A stretch of DNA of 64,000 nucleotides. Origin: Cyrtodaria siliqua (Eukaryota > Mollusca > Bivalvia > Adapedonta > Hiatellidae). Shown here one piece after another: positions 12,940 through 25,830 of the stretch (positions are counted from its first letter, which is position 1; every line of letters begins with the position of its first letter). The position numbers were made by a program, and so were the translations under genes. Location of the stretch: the NCBI GenBank assembly GCA_037043455.1, contig JAWPHD010001337.1:268417-332416 (forward strand), given 5' to 3'. The notes beneath the pieces were generated by a model. That model made no database searches. It was not told the origin of the DNA and was given only the letters and a program-made list of their open reading frames with translations.

Positions 12940-13256
12940 TGAAGGAAAAAAAGTTCCGCGAAATGCGACGAAAATCTTTTCTGAAGAAACTTACGTTAAA
13001 ACCCTACATGAAATGGCTTCATTTGACCACATCGGGCAACTATTTGTGAAATTATAGCATAAAGTATGACAACGTCTGGATTCGACAAATTGAGATCTAG
13101 GTAATTCGAAAATGTATAGGATTGCATAGAGACGACAAAGGTGTATCTTTAATAACTCCTTCTTTAGTAAAATAATTATCAGTATTGTTGTTTCTACATT
13201 AAGCGTTATGTTTTCTTTACCTAAAATGTGTTTCATATTTAAATTATAATGTGTGT

Positions 13257-13740
13257 AAGTCAAGTCAAGTCAAATCAAGTCAAGTTAAGTTCAAGTCAAG
13301 TTCAGTCAAGTCAAGTTATGGTGAGTCAAGTAATAAGGAAGTTATGGTGAGTCAAGTCATAAAGAAGTTGTGCAGACTTTCAGCAGCTGAATCAGTCTAG
13401 TCTAGTCAAGTCAAGTCTAGTTAATTATAGTCTAGTCGAGTCAAACAATAGTCAAGTCAAGCCAAGTCAAGACCGAAGTGAAAATGTATCCATATACAAT
13501 TTACTAAATATATTGATCCGAAAATTAACTAAATTCAATACAATAGTTTCACACATTCATGTAAAGTTCAAGTCAAGTCCAAGTCAAGTTCAAGTCAAGT
13601 CCAAGTCAAGTATAAGTCAAGTCAAGTTTTGATCAGTTAAATCATCAATAAATTATGTAGGGTGTGCAGTTGAGTCAGTCAAATCAAGTCTAGTCAAGTC
13701 AATAGTCAGTCAAACCAAGTCAAGTAAAGTCAACACTGAG
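13257..13740 (+). repeat. CAAGT pentanucleotide microsatellite
   Basis: Imperfect runs of CAAGT, with CTAGT and TCAGT variants, occur in several blocks separated by short unique segments. It is simple-sequence DNA. Confidence 0.9.
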
Positions 13741-13799
13741 AATTTATACTTTAATAATATATTCACCTGAAATTAACAAAACTCAGTACAACAGTTTCA

Positions 13800-14430
13800 C
13801 ACATTCTCGACAACTGACACAAAATTACAAACAAAACGTTTTTACCAAATGTCAAGAAACAATGAGAGAAGACAAGCGTACTCGACCGACATTTTTGAAA
13901 AATAAATTATTTTACGTAAAGTTATAAATTTTACATGAGGTTGTATGCAACCGACATTCTTGACAAGTGACAAATAAATTATTTTACGTAAGCTTTTTTA
14001 TGCAAGGCAGTATGCGACCGACATAGATCTACTTAACGAGTGAGAAATAAATTATTTTAATTAAGGTTATTTTACACATAGCTGTATGCTGTGCTGACTG
14101 TGCTATGTGATCGACATTCTTGACGAGCGACAAATTTACATTATTTTACTTAATGTTATTTCGCGTCAGGTTGTATAAAGTTGAAAGCGACCAAGTTTCT
14201 AGACAAGTTACAAACAAGTTATTTTACGCAACGCAAGTTTTTTAACGTCAGATTTTTTGTGACCGAAATTCTTGACAAGTGACGAATGAATTATTTTTAC
14301 GTATTAGGTTACTTTACGTGAGGTTCTATGCAACTGACATTCTTGACAAAGTGACAAATAAATTACTTAACGTAAGGTTACATTACGTGAGGCTGTATGC
14401 GACCGACATTCTCGACGAGTGAAACATAAT
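13800..14430 (+). repeat. Degenerate tandem repeat, about 65-95 bp unit
   Basis: Units share CGACATTCTTGACAAGTGACAAATAAATTATTTTACGT-like sequence and recur about eight times with variable spacing (near 13,886, 13,950, 14,015, 14,109, 14,187, 14,260, 14,330 and 14,399). Confidence 0.75.
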
Positions 14431-15066
14431 AGACTTTAGTACGATTAGTTATTACGAATGAATGCTGTACATTTGAAGTGAGTGGGGTATGATTATAATG
14501 TGATACATTACTTGATTACAGCAACAGTACCTATAATTACCTCAAGCATGCAGTCTAGATAATGTCCAAGTCCCATGTATAGATTCGGTGTGGTGTTGAG
14601 ACATCTGTTTCTCTCACAGTTTGTTGGATGTGGTTCCAAGCTCAGCTGGTCATATCTCGGACACCAAACTATTAATACAAGGCAGCTCATATGAAAGTTC
14701 CGAAGCAAACCCGAGACACTTTTTACATAAATATATGTTGCCATGTGTGCGGAAACGTTCAAATAAGTGTGTGTTGTTCCGAGTTGAATGGATTGTCTCC
14801 CATATTGAAAGTAACCACACTTCTTATGCATTACTCCATCCAAGGTGCTGTTGTTGTACTGTATACAGTCCGAATGTCTTACACCATAGTAAATTTTACA
14901 CTGTAAAATCATTAAATACTTGTTAAAATCCACACTTGATGCCATTTTACAATCCTTAAACTCACTTGTTGCCATTTTGAAGGCTGTTTTTTCAGAAAAC
15001 ACAAATCTGCATCAATCAGCTGCTATTTGAGTAAGCGTCTGCTGGACTGGATGAGGTTTGGTTAAA

Positions 15067-15523
15067 CGTCTCACAACACAGTTAATTTTACATAGCTCTG
15101 CATATGTAGCAGGACCCCTCTGGACCACTGTAGAACTTAATGAATTTTCTTAAAAATATTTTCTTTGTGAAACTTGATGTCTGTTGCGCGAAATATCCAG
15201 CAAAAAACACGGGGTTGACCAATTTGCTTTTTTTTATATCAGTAGTTTGAAGAGACCCTTTTGAATTTGTCCATTTCACTGACATTTTCAAATGTATCAC
15301 TACCCAGTATTAGATTCTCAGATCTGGGCTCAGAAACATTCAGGCATATCCTAACCTGTATGAAATCATGAACTTGTTCCATTCGTGTCAGCTGCAACAA
15401 AAAAAGAGAAAATATTTGCACATTTTAAGAAATAAATAAGAACCGAATAACACAGATCTTTTTTTTAAGCTCCAGAAAGTTCATACCGTGACTGGCAAGG
15501 GAAATAACTATTTAGTGAGACCT
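15067..15523. repeat. 457-bp direct repeat, second copy
   Basis: It is nearly identical to 12,483-12,939 at an offset of 2,584 bp, with only scattered substitutions. The copy begins CGTCTCACAACACAG and ends near GTGAGACCT. Confidence 0.8.
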
Positions 15524-15589
15524 CACAAAAAATCTCTGAACCACATGACACGCATGTTTTATATATAGCGTGTTAAATAGAAACATACA

Positions 15590-15805
15590 CGTTTGATTCA
15601 CTCACTCGCTCATTCACTTACTCACATTCATTCTTTCCATCATTTATTTATTTATTTATTTATTTATTGATTCTTACGTTCGTTCTTCCTTCGTTCGTTC
15701 GTAAATTTATTCATTCATACGATCATTCATTCATGTATTCATTTGTTTGTCTGTTTTTTGCTTGATCGTTCGTTCGTTCGTTCGTTCACTCATTCATTTA
15801 TGCAT
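15590..15805 (+). repeat. TTCA/TTCG/TTTA microsatellite
   Basis: Runs of four-base units (TTTA, TTCG and TTCA) interrupted by near-matches. Simple sequence. Confidence 0.85.
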
Positions 15806-18800
15806 ATCTTTACATAATTAATATATTTTTTCTATCAACACTTTGCTAATTTCTTTGTCTTTTACACACATATAATGTTCATTTCTTTTGTTAACTTTAA
15901 ACTGAATCATAAGGTCACTTTCACCAAAAGTTTCTTTAATAGTCATTAATAAATAGTTATAGTTTAAGGAATACATGGTTTACGTTTAACTATAACAGTT
16001 TCCTCAGAATATGGACACATTGTTTCATATTGCCGACCTTTAACTTCTAATGTCATATGTTTTCATTTTAAGTTATCCTAACTCGTTCAGCATAGGTTGG
16101 ATAATCTATTTTTAAAAACCCACAAATCTCTTGTTTTTGCACATTTCTGTTCTTCCCAACGACAAACATTTCTGTTATGTGATATTTGAAACTACAACTT
16201 GGTTTAAAGTATTGAGATAGGTGAATTAAGCGCCAACACGTTGAGAAGAAGAAAATGTTTTGTTGTTTAAGCGATAATATAACCTCTGTCTATGACAAGT
16301 TCTATGTCAAAGATTTCTAAGGTGGTGGTATTCGCGCCAGAAGAATATATGCTTATATTTCTATTATATAATATGTGTAAGTTAATCACAAATAGTATGC
16401 ATATCTCCAAAAATCACAATGATACCGCGTTGTCTCTTGATAGTTTGGCAAAATATATTCTTGACGTTAACGTTAACTAGCATACTCGTCGTTCAGCAGA
16501 CATAAATGCTACAATAAAAAAGACGTTCCTTTAATACTAGTGAGCAGACATCCCACGTATGTCATTTATTTTTTTAAAACGCATGACATTTTCCCCATAT
16601 AGTTGGCTGCTTACGGTTCTAATAAAATTATGGAAATAATAGTCATAAATGCTGTGTCTTTCAAATATACCAGTATATAGTTTTTTATTAAAACTGCTAC
16701 AAAAGGTAAATAAATCATGACATATAAAATAAAAAACAAAATAAAAACTGAAAATCATTACTGCGATCCTAATTCTATCTTAATGCAGTGCTTAACGGTT
16801 CATCCACGCAGTACCGGTTAGTTAGATCCGTTTCAGAGACAGGGTTATAATATATTGGCATGCGGAAATTCTTACTATTGTATCGTATTATTATTATCGT
16901 TCTTTAATGTGTTCAAGAGGGATATACTCCGATAAACAGAACAGTCCCGTTTACGTCCCCATCTGTCGAGCGAGACTTGGTTAAACATATTCAACGAAAC
17001 TTGTTTTGCATGTGAAGCTTGAACCAGGGACCGCCAATCCGGCACCCATATAACATATCAGACATGTTCGCTATCAGTTGGCATTCCTTATCAATTGATT
17101 CTATAAAACACAATGTTAACTTTGAATTCCCATTTACAAAATCGTAAAATAGGAGCCTTCAGCTTCACTTTAGGATGTCTCGTAACTTTCAAAATCAGGA
17201 CTGTAGACGGGTTCTATTATAATCTTGAACGTATATTTATTCCAATTGCATGCATTAAGAAAACTTTTTAACAGTATTTTGGTCGACATGAAACTTACCA
17301 GGAAAATAAAAATATGTTTCACACTTTAAAAAAGTGACTTCAGAATCACGTTAATAACGTTAACGTTATCTGCGGTATTTACAATAGTTAGCTATCCAAA
17401 TTGTCATTAATATAAAGATGTTAAATTTATGTTTAAATATCATACACCACTACATACATTTTGTTATCTTATATGAATTAAAAACTTGTAAAGCTATCAT
17501 GGTAACGTTTCATGTTCACCTAACAAAATAAATGTTAAAAGGGGTCATGACATTTGACCTCGATTTTCACTCGGCACGTGCAAACTCAGGGCTGAAGACG
17601 GGTACCATGAAAAAGGTCAGGGTGTAACCTTTCAATTGATACCAAACACTTTGCTCCTCGCAAAATGTTGAACTCGAGCCTCAACTAGAGCAGATAGGCT
17701 AAAGTGGCCTCTAGACTAACCGATTTATTGAAAGAATTCAGCCCATTCTGACTAGTTGACGTTTTTGATATAAGCTCCGGACAATTATACAGAATTACGT
17801 GTATTTTTGTGAGCAACTCATAAGACCTTGGTTCAATCTCACTGACAGTCGATGCAGTTTATGTGAATTATGTGAATTAATTGCATACATTATTTGTGAC
17901 CATCCGATACTTAGAACACATGCGAATTAATTTAGGTGTATCTATGTGTCTTCCCTATATAAAATCCGTAGAGGATGTAAAGCAGTCTGTTCATGTTCCT
18001 TGAACTTCATTAAGTATCCTACGTTCGTACAGTCTGTTTATCACATACAAATACTAATATTTCACTCGCTGTCTTCATTAGTTTGTACATATTTGCATAA
18101 ATAAATGAATACAATGTTTATAGATGATATTACACAAACGCTAACACATACGTTTAATGGCGGCGCGCTTAGAGCGCACAGCCTATATGTGTATTGGTTT
18201 TTGATGCTGGATATGGAGGAGCATGTGACATATGGAGGAGCACGTTGTTAAAAATGTTGGGGGCAAAATACTGGCCATAAGATCATGTTGTTGTATTGAA
18301 ATTGCTGTATTGAAATGTGTCATTATATAAGACTTTTTAAGGATGAATTAAAAGCTGTTCGCCCCAGATCATTTCAATGCATTGAGACCCCCGCCCCCCT
18401 CCCCGCACTTCGACGTCAGAGTGCACATGCACGGGCGACCTCAAAAGACAACAACCGTAGCATTTAGGCGTGATACGCACTGACAAGGGCCGTTGTTGCT
18501 GTTATAACACACTGCACACTATTAGCGATTGATCGAAGTTATATTTCCTTAAATCCTTTTGTTATTTATCAACTTAAATCAAACTTTTTCCACTGAACAG
18601 TGGCATATTCAACATGCTATATGATGTTTCAGGTGCCCGGTCTCGACAGATTGTTAACTGTTGAACCGGGTACCAATCCAAGGGAGACAGAAAATACCCT
18701 GTGGAGCGCCTTCGAATTCCGATGTATAGACGGTCACGTGGTTTTGTTTGCCAAGTACATAAATACACATGTTTGTTTCCTCCTTTTGGAAACATTCTGC

Positions 18801-19138
18801 GCCGCCCTGTTGCTTTGCATCAGTTTTTTCTTGTATTAACATTGTGATGAATCATTTAGAAACGATAACACTATGGACTGAGACATTGATGTAGTTCCTT
18901 ATATATTTAGAAGGAAATTTGCTGTCTGGAAAACGTAAAGGCAATTTAGGAACCTACTGGAGACTTATGACTTGAGTCATATGCATTATATGAAGAAAAG
19001 ATATTGAAGTCTATGTCAGCTTAATACTACTTATCATCTGCTACGTTTCTCTCTTGTTTGTGTTGTTTGCTTCCAAGGCAACCCCCTTTTCAGTATGTAA
19101 TTGTAATATTCCAATTAATTTGACATGTTTAAATATAC
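15806..19138. other. Non-coding stretch with one inverted repeat copy
   Basis: No gene supported. 17,530-17,730 is an inverted copy of the 10,990-11,200 repeat. A C-rich run lies at about 18,389-18,407. Confidence 0.5.
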
Positions 19139-19378
19139 ATGTCTTGTGTGCATGTATGTATGTATGTATGTATAGATGTATGTATGTATGTATGTATGTA
19201 TGTATGTATGAATGTATGTATGTGTGTATGTGTGTATGTGTGTATGTGTGTATGTATGTATGTGTGTATGTATGTATGTGTGTATGTGTGTGTGTGTGTG
19301 TGTGCGTGTGCGTGTGCCAGTGTATGTATGTGTGTATGTGTGTATGTGTGTATGTGTGTGTGTATGTGTGTGTGATGA
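19139..19378 (+). repeat. TATG/TGTG microsatellite
   Basis: About 240 bp of TATG and TGTG units. It opens spurious Met-Tyr-Val-Cys frames on the plus strand and His-Thr frames on the minus strand. Confidence 0.95.
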
Positions 19379-19461
19379 CGTCGAATGTTTACTCGGTCTT
19401 CTGCGTGCGATGCCGAACAACGGATTTCCGTAATACGTTAGACCGAACGATGATTCGGCCT

Positions 19462-20183
19462 TCGTTTGCATGCATATTTCGCTAGTGTAATAGAATACAT
19501 ATATGATGACATTATTACACTCCCACGTCGCAATTGTAAGTGATACACATGTTCAATGTATATTACATCAATGTTGCAGTACCCCAAATCTTGACTACCA
19601 CTTACCGGAATTTATTGAAATTTATAAATATTTAATGAATCTATTCGCAAATAAATTGGCAATATTAAGTGTCTATGTGTTATTACAAATTACAATTGAC
19701 CATGCCCTCTTTACCTGATTAGCAGTATTACTTGTTTATTATTTGTTTTATGTGTAGAAATATCTAAGACTGATATAATTTTCAAAATATTTATATTGAA
19801 TTACAATCCTAAGAGGACATCGTTTGCATGCATATTTCGCTAGTGTAATAGAATACATATATGATGACATTATTACACTCCCACGTCGCAATTGTAAGTG
19901 ATACACATGTATCTTCAATGTATATTACATCAATGTTGCAGTACCCCAAAACTTGACTACCACTTACCGGAATTTATTGAAATTTATAAATATTTAATGA
20001 ATCTATTCGCAAATAAATTGGCAATATTAAGTGTCTATGTGTTATTACAAATTACAATTTACCATGCCCTCTTTACCTGATTAGCAGTATTACTTGTTTA
20101 TTATTTGTTTTATGTGTAGAAATATCTAAGACTGATGTAATTTTCAAAATATTTATATTGAATTACAATCCTAAGAGGACATC
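19462..20183 (+). repeat. Recent tandem duplication, about 358 bp unit
   Basis: The unit starting TCGTTTGCATGCATATTTCGC at 19,462 recurs at 19,820 with only a few differences and a small insertion. The second copy ends at AAGAGGACATCG near 20,183. The high identity suggests a recent event or an assembly duplication. Confidence 0.9.
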
Positions 20184-20520
20184 GTTAAAGGTAAAGTTGA
20201 ATTTTGGGAAAGTACATTTTAGAGTTCGGGTTATTTTCATTACACTGAGTTTATTATAATACCTTTATATCAAATGCATTCCGACGATCATCCTCATTTG
20301 CACACACATTAAATGTGTCATCGGTATACAAAACATAATTTTAATTAACACACAAACCTTTTCCGAACAATTTGAATGCCAATCAACGGCATTTAAAATG
20401 CCACAAATGTCAACAAATTGTAATTCCATTAAGGCACTGGTTATATATTTTCATCTTTTATTACGCCTCTTTCTTGTAGAATCAAATCATGCCCAGAATT
20501 AAAACGTTTTCCTGCCTCAT

Positions 20521-20658
20521 TTAGTTTAAACAATTTCTAGTTCTGCCCATAGCGATGGAGGGATGTTGCTGTATGCGCTCAAGATTCCGTCGTAAATTTC
20601 CGATTTCTCCATATAATTGAATGTTTTTATTAAATATTTCAGGTCGTTCATCGGCCAT
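20521..20658 (-). CDS. Possible small ORF or exon, 45 residues
   Basis: An ATG-started minus-strand frame of 45 codons has balanced composition and a helical, coiled-coil-like centre (NIQLYGEIGNLRRNLERIQQ). It is more coding-like than surrounding DNA. I recognise no family. It could be an exon of an unseen gene, a micropeptide or chance. Confidence 0.25.
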   Translation of the reverse strand: MADERPEIFNKNIQLYGEIGNLRRNLERIQQHPSIAMGRTRNCLN

Positions 20659-21084
20659 GTCTTTTCTAAAAGTATAAATGTTTAAATTAAACATGTATTA
20701 ACGTTATAAACACGAGCAATGAAAGTATGAGGATTTTACAAACGATTTTACAAGATACATTAGATCGGCATATTTATAGAAACTGACCCTCCAAATAACG
20801 GCAAAATTACACTTCAAACCCGTTTATTTCCTTGTTCTTCAAACACCAGTGATTGAATATGCGTCAAACTCTTAATTCGACGATCCAGTTTTTTTGAGGT
20901 TTGGCTTGGCTGGTTAACTCTGTTTATATTCTGTCTATAGAGTTGGATTCTCAAAATATGTAAGTTATATATAAATAGTTTCGTCAGTAGGTTTAGAAAC
21001 GACATGCATATGTAAAATGTGGCTGTCGTTGGCGGGATAGCTACTTTAAACAAATATAATGTAGCCATGACCAGTAAATACAAT

Positions 21085-21255
21085 AGACAAACAGAAAATG
21101 TAGCATTTACAGAACATAGTCATTCCAAAAATGACGCATTGAAAAAGAACATTTATTACGAGAAGAAATAGAACCAACAAATGCGACACCACAGACATAA
21201 AGGTTTTGACATCAGGGGTACCTTCTTGGAACGGTCAATGACAAAACGGCCGCAA
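21085..21255 (-). repeat. Dispersed hairpin-bearing repeat, degraded copy
   Basis: It shows remnants of the family in inverse orientation: CAGAAAATGTAGCATT near 21,093 and TTGGAACGGTCAATGACAAAA near 21,227. Confidence 0.5.
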
Positions 21256-21337
21256 TTGGTTTAACATATGATCTATTTTGCAATAATTCAGTTATTACCC
21301 CATTTTCATCCCTATAAACTTCTGTAAATAGAAGTAA

Positions 21338-21343
21338 TACTAC

Positions 21344-21380
<37 letters not shown>

Positions 21381-21515
21381 GATAATAATAATATTAATAA
21401 TAATAATAATAATAACAGCAACGACGATGATGATGATGATGATGATGATAATAATAATAATAATAACAATAATAATAATAATAATAATAATAATGGTAAT
21501 AATAATAATAACAGT
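21338..21515 (+). repeat. AAT/GAT trinucleotide microsatellite
   Basis: About 180 bp of ATA/AAT units with a GAT block at 21,424-21,448. It produces spurious poly-Leu/Ile/Ser frames on the minus strand. Confidence 0.95.
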
Positions 21516-22099
21516 AACGCAGTGAATCGAATTTGAATGCGCATTTACAGTAGTAGTAACAACCATTTCAACCGACTTAGTATTATTTCAGGCAAAGGTA
21601 AAAATGATCTGCATAGTATTCCATTCTTTTCACAAAATGTTCTTTCCTCATTTGCTTTTTTATGTTTTGTTTCTACGGTTGCATATATTATAAAATGACA
21701 ACTATTTTTAAAACATAGTATAAACATGAAAACAGAGATTACACAATTCGAACAGGAACAGTGAAGAATGATCATTTGTTATCCATTTCACATTAACATT
21801 TTAATCCAAAAATGATTTTGATATGAAACACATTAGTTTAAATCTAAGTACTGTATGCATTGTTTGAATCGCAAAACACAGGTGTCAGTGCAGTGACGTT
21901 ATACAAGAAACGTTTACACACGTTCTGAAATTGTCCACATGGGTTTTGGTCAAACGCAATTAGACGTCAAGGGGTGCATCTATAAACGTCCGTATGCAAA
22001 AAAGCACCACAGACGTCAAATAAATGAGACTATACGATTGCGAAATAGTTCAAAATTAATGTATTATTATTGTCCTTACTGTTCTCTACTCTACTAATC

Positions 22100-22945
22100 A
22101 ACTCTTGAAATCTACCTTCCTATGCATTTCTGTTAATCCATTCAAAATGTATTTATTATTACTTGCATTACTGTGCTGTACTTTACCAATCAAGTATTGA
22201 AAGGAAAGCCAGGTATTTCTGTTAATCCATCCTTAATGCATACATCATTATTTGCTCTACTGCACTCTACTCTACCAATAAAATCTGGAAATCTACCTAC
22301 CTAGGTATTTCTGTTGATCCATTCAAAATGTATTTATTATTACTTTCATTATTGTGCTCAACTCTACCAATCAACTGTTGAAATCTAACTACCTAGATAT
22401 TTCTGTTAATCCATTCAAAATGCATTTACTATTTTATGCACTACCGTGCTCTACTCTACCAATCTACTGTTGAAATCTACCTACCTAGATAGTTATGTTA
22501 ATCCATTCAAAATGTATTTACTATCATATGCATTACTGTGCTCTTCTCTACCAATCAACTATGAAATCTACCTACCTAGGTATTTCTGTTAATCCATTCA
22601 AAATGTATTTACTATTTTATGCACTACTGTGCTCTAGTCTACTAATCAGCTGTTGAAATCTACATACCTAGGTATTTCTGTTAATCCATTCAAAATGTAT
22701 TTACTATCACATGCATCACTGTGCTATGCTCTACCAATCAACTATGAAATCTACCTTCCTAGGTATTTCTGTTAATCCATTCAAAATGTATTTACCATTT
22801 TATGCACTACTGTGCTCTAGTCTACGAGGTATTTCTGTTAATCCATTCAAAATGGATTTACCATTTTATGCACTACTGTGCTCTAGTCTACCAATCAGCT
22901 GTTGAAATCTACCTACCTAGATATTTCTGTTAATCCAGCAATAAA
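22100..22945 (+). repeat. Satellite-like tandem repeat, about 91 bp unit
   Basis: About nine degenerate units share GGTATTTCTGTTAATCCATT, CAAAATGTATTTA and TCTACCAATCA stretches. Near 22,825 one unit boundary is collapsed. The array is non-coding. Confidence 0.85.
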
Positions 22946-23321
22946 GTAATTCTGCAATATTGTGGACACTTTTGGACTGGGTAACTGAATTAGCAACTTA
23001 GTGTTACTCTCTAAACAAACAGAGAGTCGTGCACATAATCATTAGGAAGTAAAGGCACACAATTACATTTACACATATTAGCAAATTGCAAAAAATGTCC
23101 TGCTTCTAAGGAAGTAAGGAAGCAAATATGTGTATGTATATTATTCGATGAATTACATACAGGCTATAACCCGTTTAGCATTATATAACTACTTTAAAAA
23201 AACACAAAAAAAAGAACAACAACAAATAAAAAGCTTTTATATTTGGAAAGAAGATCAGGGTTACGATAATAACATTTTGCAAAGGTTTAACGAAGTTTAT
23301 GGTAACGGTAACCCTGATTGA

Positions 23322-24320
23322 GTAGCTTTTTAGTTATACAAAGATTACGAATATTAAAGTCCTCAACTCGAGTACAAGCTCTTGAAAAATGAATAAGTTG
23401 AGGCACATACACCCCATACGAAGTTGTTCGGGGAACATCCCCATCCAAGTGGGGGTAATTAACAATGTCAAAATTAAAATCATCTCTCTTGTCATAGATT
23501 TTGCTAATTATTTCACCATTTTCAATCGAGAGATCTAAATCAAGAAAAGAAGCGTTTTATCAGATATATTAGCTTTATTAAGCTCAAGTTCTTTAGGATA
23601 AATATTATCAACCATAGTTGGAAAAAAGGGTTGTCAATGTTCAGTATGTCATCCAGATACCGACAGGTGTCATAAAAAGCTTCAATAACATCTGCCTGGG
23701 TATCTGGTGAAAGACTCAACATGAAATCTCTTTCATAGCAAAATAAAAACAAATCGACGACAAGTGGTGCACAGTTCGTACCCATAGGGATACCAACAAT
23801 TTGTCTATAAACGGTGGTACCATACCTGACGAAAATATTATCTAATAGGAAGATGAGTGTTTCACAAACTTCATAGCAAGTCCACATAGTATAATTGTCT
23901 AAACTGCCGTTAGTAAAAAACGCTTTAATATTATTACATGCCAAAAATGTAGTATTTTCTCTAGCGAATGTTTTTTGAATAAGAGAAATTAGCTTGTCTT
24001 TAATAAGATGATGTGGTAAGGTTGTATATAGCGTAGAGAAGTCATAAGTACTTATTGATGAAACTTGACCTTTATTGAAAATGTTATCAAGAACGTCTCC
24101 TGAATTTTTTATAGACCAGAATAAATTAATACCAGAGTTTTATCACAATATAGTTTAACGTGATCTTTAACGGCAGTAAGACAAGAAGTTAAAGGTTTGG
24201 AGATGTTTGTTGTGGTGCAGGCACTAGAATTCGAAATAAAGCGAGCCTTATACGGATTTTTATGTAATTTAGGAATCAAGTACATGGTAGGCAGTATATT
24301 ATGCTTATCTTTAAACTTGC
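23322..24320 (-). pseudogene. Reverse transcriptase fragment, probably Penelope-like
   Basis: Minus-strand frames carry RT palm motifs in order: PKLHKNPYKARFISNSS, YDFSTLYTTLPH, GIPMGTNCAPLVVDLFLFCY, CRYLDDIL (catalytic Asp pair) and FLDLDLSIENGEI. The GIPMGTNCAP/YLDD style is typical of a widespread invertebrate RT group that I would place near Penelope-like elements, although clade assignment needs a tree. There are at least two frameshifts (near 24,135 and between 23,620 and 23,650). Neither an N-terminal region nor an endonuclease domain is visible, so this is a dead 5'- and 3'-truncated copy. Confidence 0.75.
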
Positions 24321-24944
24321 ATCAGCAACGCACTTAGTATTAGTAAATTAAATTAAAATGTTGCCATACGTAATATGCATACTATTTAGTGTATTTGGCT
24401 TGAAGATTTAAAACACTATTTTTTAATAAGTAACATGACTGACAACTTATACAATCAACATACACATGTTCTCGTGAGTTTAGAAATGTCACGGAATTTG
24501 TATAAATATTAAGGTAACAGAGACCAGAGTAGATCAGTCTGGATCAGGGGATCTGAGTGTGTCAGACTGTTTCAGACCTAAGCCATGTTGTAAATACGCT
24601 GATTAAAATGTTTTTGGAATGGAAGAATCCTTCTTATTTAAGGTACACAACGCGAAGTAATAATTAGAGACAACACTACGCTAGTATGCAAACAATACAG
24701 TTTTATACTTTAGTTAGATACTGTTTGCCAAAATGTTTCGAAAAAATATGCTCCAGATTACAGATCTAGCAAATGTAAGTTTGAATCATTTTCCTGACAT
24801 ATTACATCAGCATTTAGAAGTTACATATTGATCAATGTTAAACTGGTATCTTCATGTATTAGTTACCATAGTATGTGTCTATGTAAAGTGTTTATGTTGA
24901 GATTATAGACAAAACATCTAACACGTCTATATTAAAAGTAGATA

Positions 24945-25115
24945 TAAAAATATTACAGGAAATGTAGCATTCAAGGACCACGTTCAACCACAAACACGCA
25001 CAGAAGCGAACAACAACTACGAAGATTAATAAAAGGCAAGATATAACATAACAAACACAAAATGGTTGTCAATTGGGATTCCGCCTTGAAACGGCCAGTG
25101 GCAAAGTTAACTTTG
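24945..25115 (-). repeat. Dispersed hairpin-bearing repeat copy
   Basis: Inverse orientation. It contains GGAAATGTAGCATTCAAGGAC, CCACAAACACGCACAGAAGC and AATGGTTGTCAATTGGGATT, followed by CTTGAAACGGCCAGTGGCAAA. Confidence 0.65.
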
Positions 25116-25253
25116 GCCCGTGACCTAACAAAATATAACTTAATATATGGATATATGTTAAATATATTAGATCAAAACTAATACGCATTGTATAAGTTTA
25201 GGACAACCTAATAAAACACAAAATACGAACGTACATGGACGAATCCACAACTA

Positions 25254-25830
25254 TTGTTTGGGGCGCTTGTTTCAACCAAAGTTTTTTCAACATTAACTTT
25301 TATAATTTTTTATCACTGGTTTATAAATTATATATCACTGGAACTGGAATTTTTAGTGTTAAATAAAAATACCTTAGTTTTGAAAATCGGTTGACAAAAT
25401 AAATACTTTATAGCCAAAACGTTATTTAGGTGGGAGTTTTCCCATGTAAATTCCTTGTTGATGATGCGACAGCAGAAAATCAAATAATCTCAAATAATTT
25501 CAGTTAGCCTTAATATTTTACTGTAAAACTTTCAGAGTTTTTTCATTTACATTTATTCAACACATCAAAATCATTTTTGGATAGAAATTCTAAAAAACAA
25601 AATCTAATTTTTGATGCAGCAGAATTTTGCATTGAAAAGGCCCTATCAAAAACCTGTCAAAACAACTTTTGCATGTGATTTTATTTATTATCCCAACCGA
25701 TTTTGAAAAGTAAGGTATTTTTATTACCATAAAAATGTCTGTTTCAGTGATATACATTTTATTTAGGTACCAGTTCAATTTTGTCTTAACAGTCCAAAAA
25801 ACCTTTGGCTCAAACAAGCGCCCCAAACAA
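25254..25830. mobile_element. Foldback element with arms of about 170 bp and TA target duplication
   Basis: The outer 19 bases, TTGTTTGGGGCGCTTGTTT, are inverted at the right end (AAACAAGCGCCCCAAACAA). Inverted homology continues inward for roughly 170 bases, including AAAATCGGTTG and TATATCACTG blocks. TA dinucleotides flank both ends (25,252-25,253 and 25,831-25,832). There is no coding capacity. It is a non-autonomous TA-targeting element. Confidence 0.75.

Noticed and set aside
13257..13740. CAAGT arrays as interstitial telomeric repeats
   Set aside because: The unit is not TTAGGG-like, which is the expected molluscan telomere repeat.
14508..15002. 164-codon minus-strand frame
   Set aside because: It overlaps a similarly long plus-strand frame, has no recognisable motif and is flanked by repeats. 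Probably open by chance.
19054..19485. Frames of 143 and 118 residues rich in Cys-Val-Tyr-Met or His-Thr
   Set aside because: They are translations of the TATG/TGTG microsatellite in both directions.
21212..21566. Poly-Leu/Ser and poly-Ile frames resembling a membrane protein
   Set aside because: They are produced by the AAT/GAT trinucleotide run.
22100..22945. Regularly spaced repeats resembling a CRISPR array
   Set aside because: The whole 91-bp unit is repeated, with no unique spacers, and the context is a eukaryotic genome. It is a satellite.
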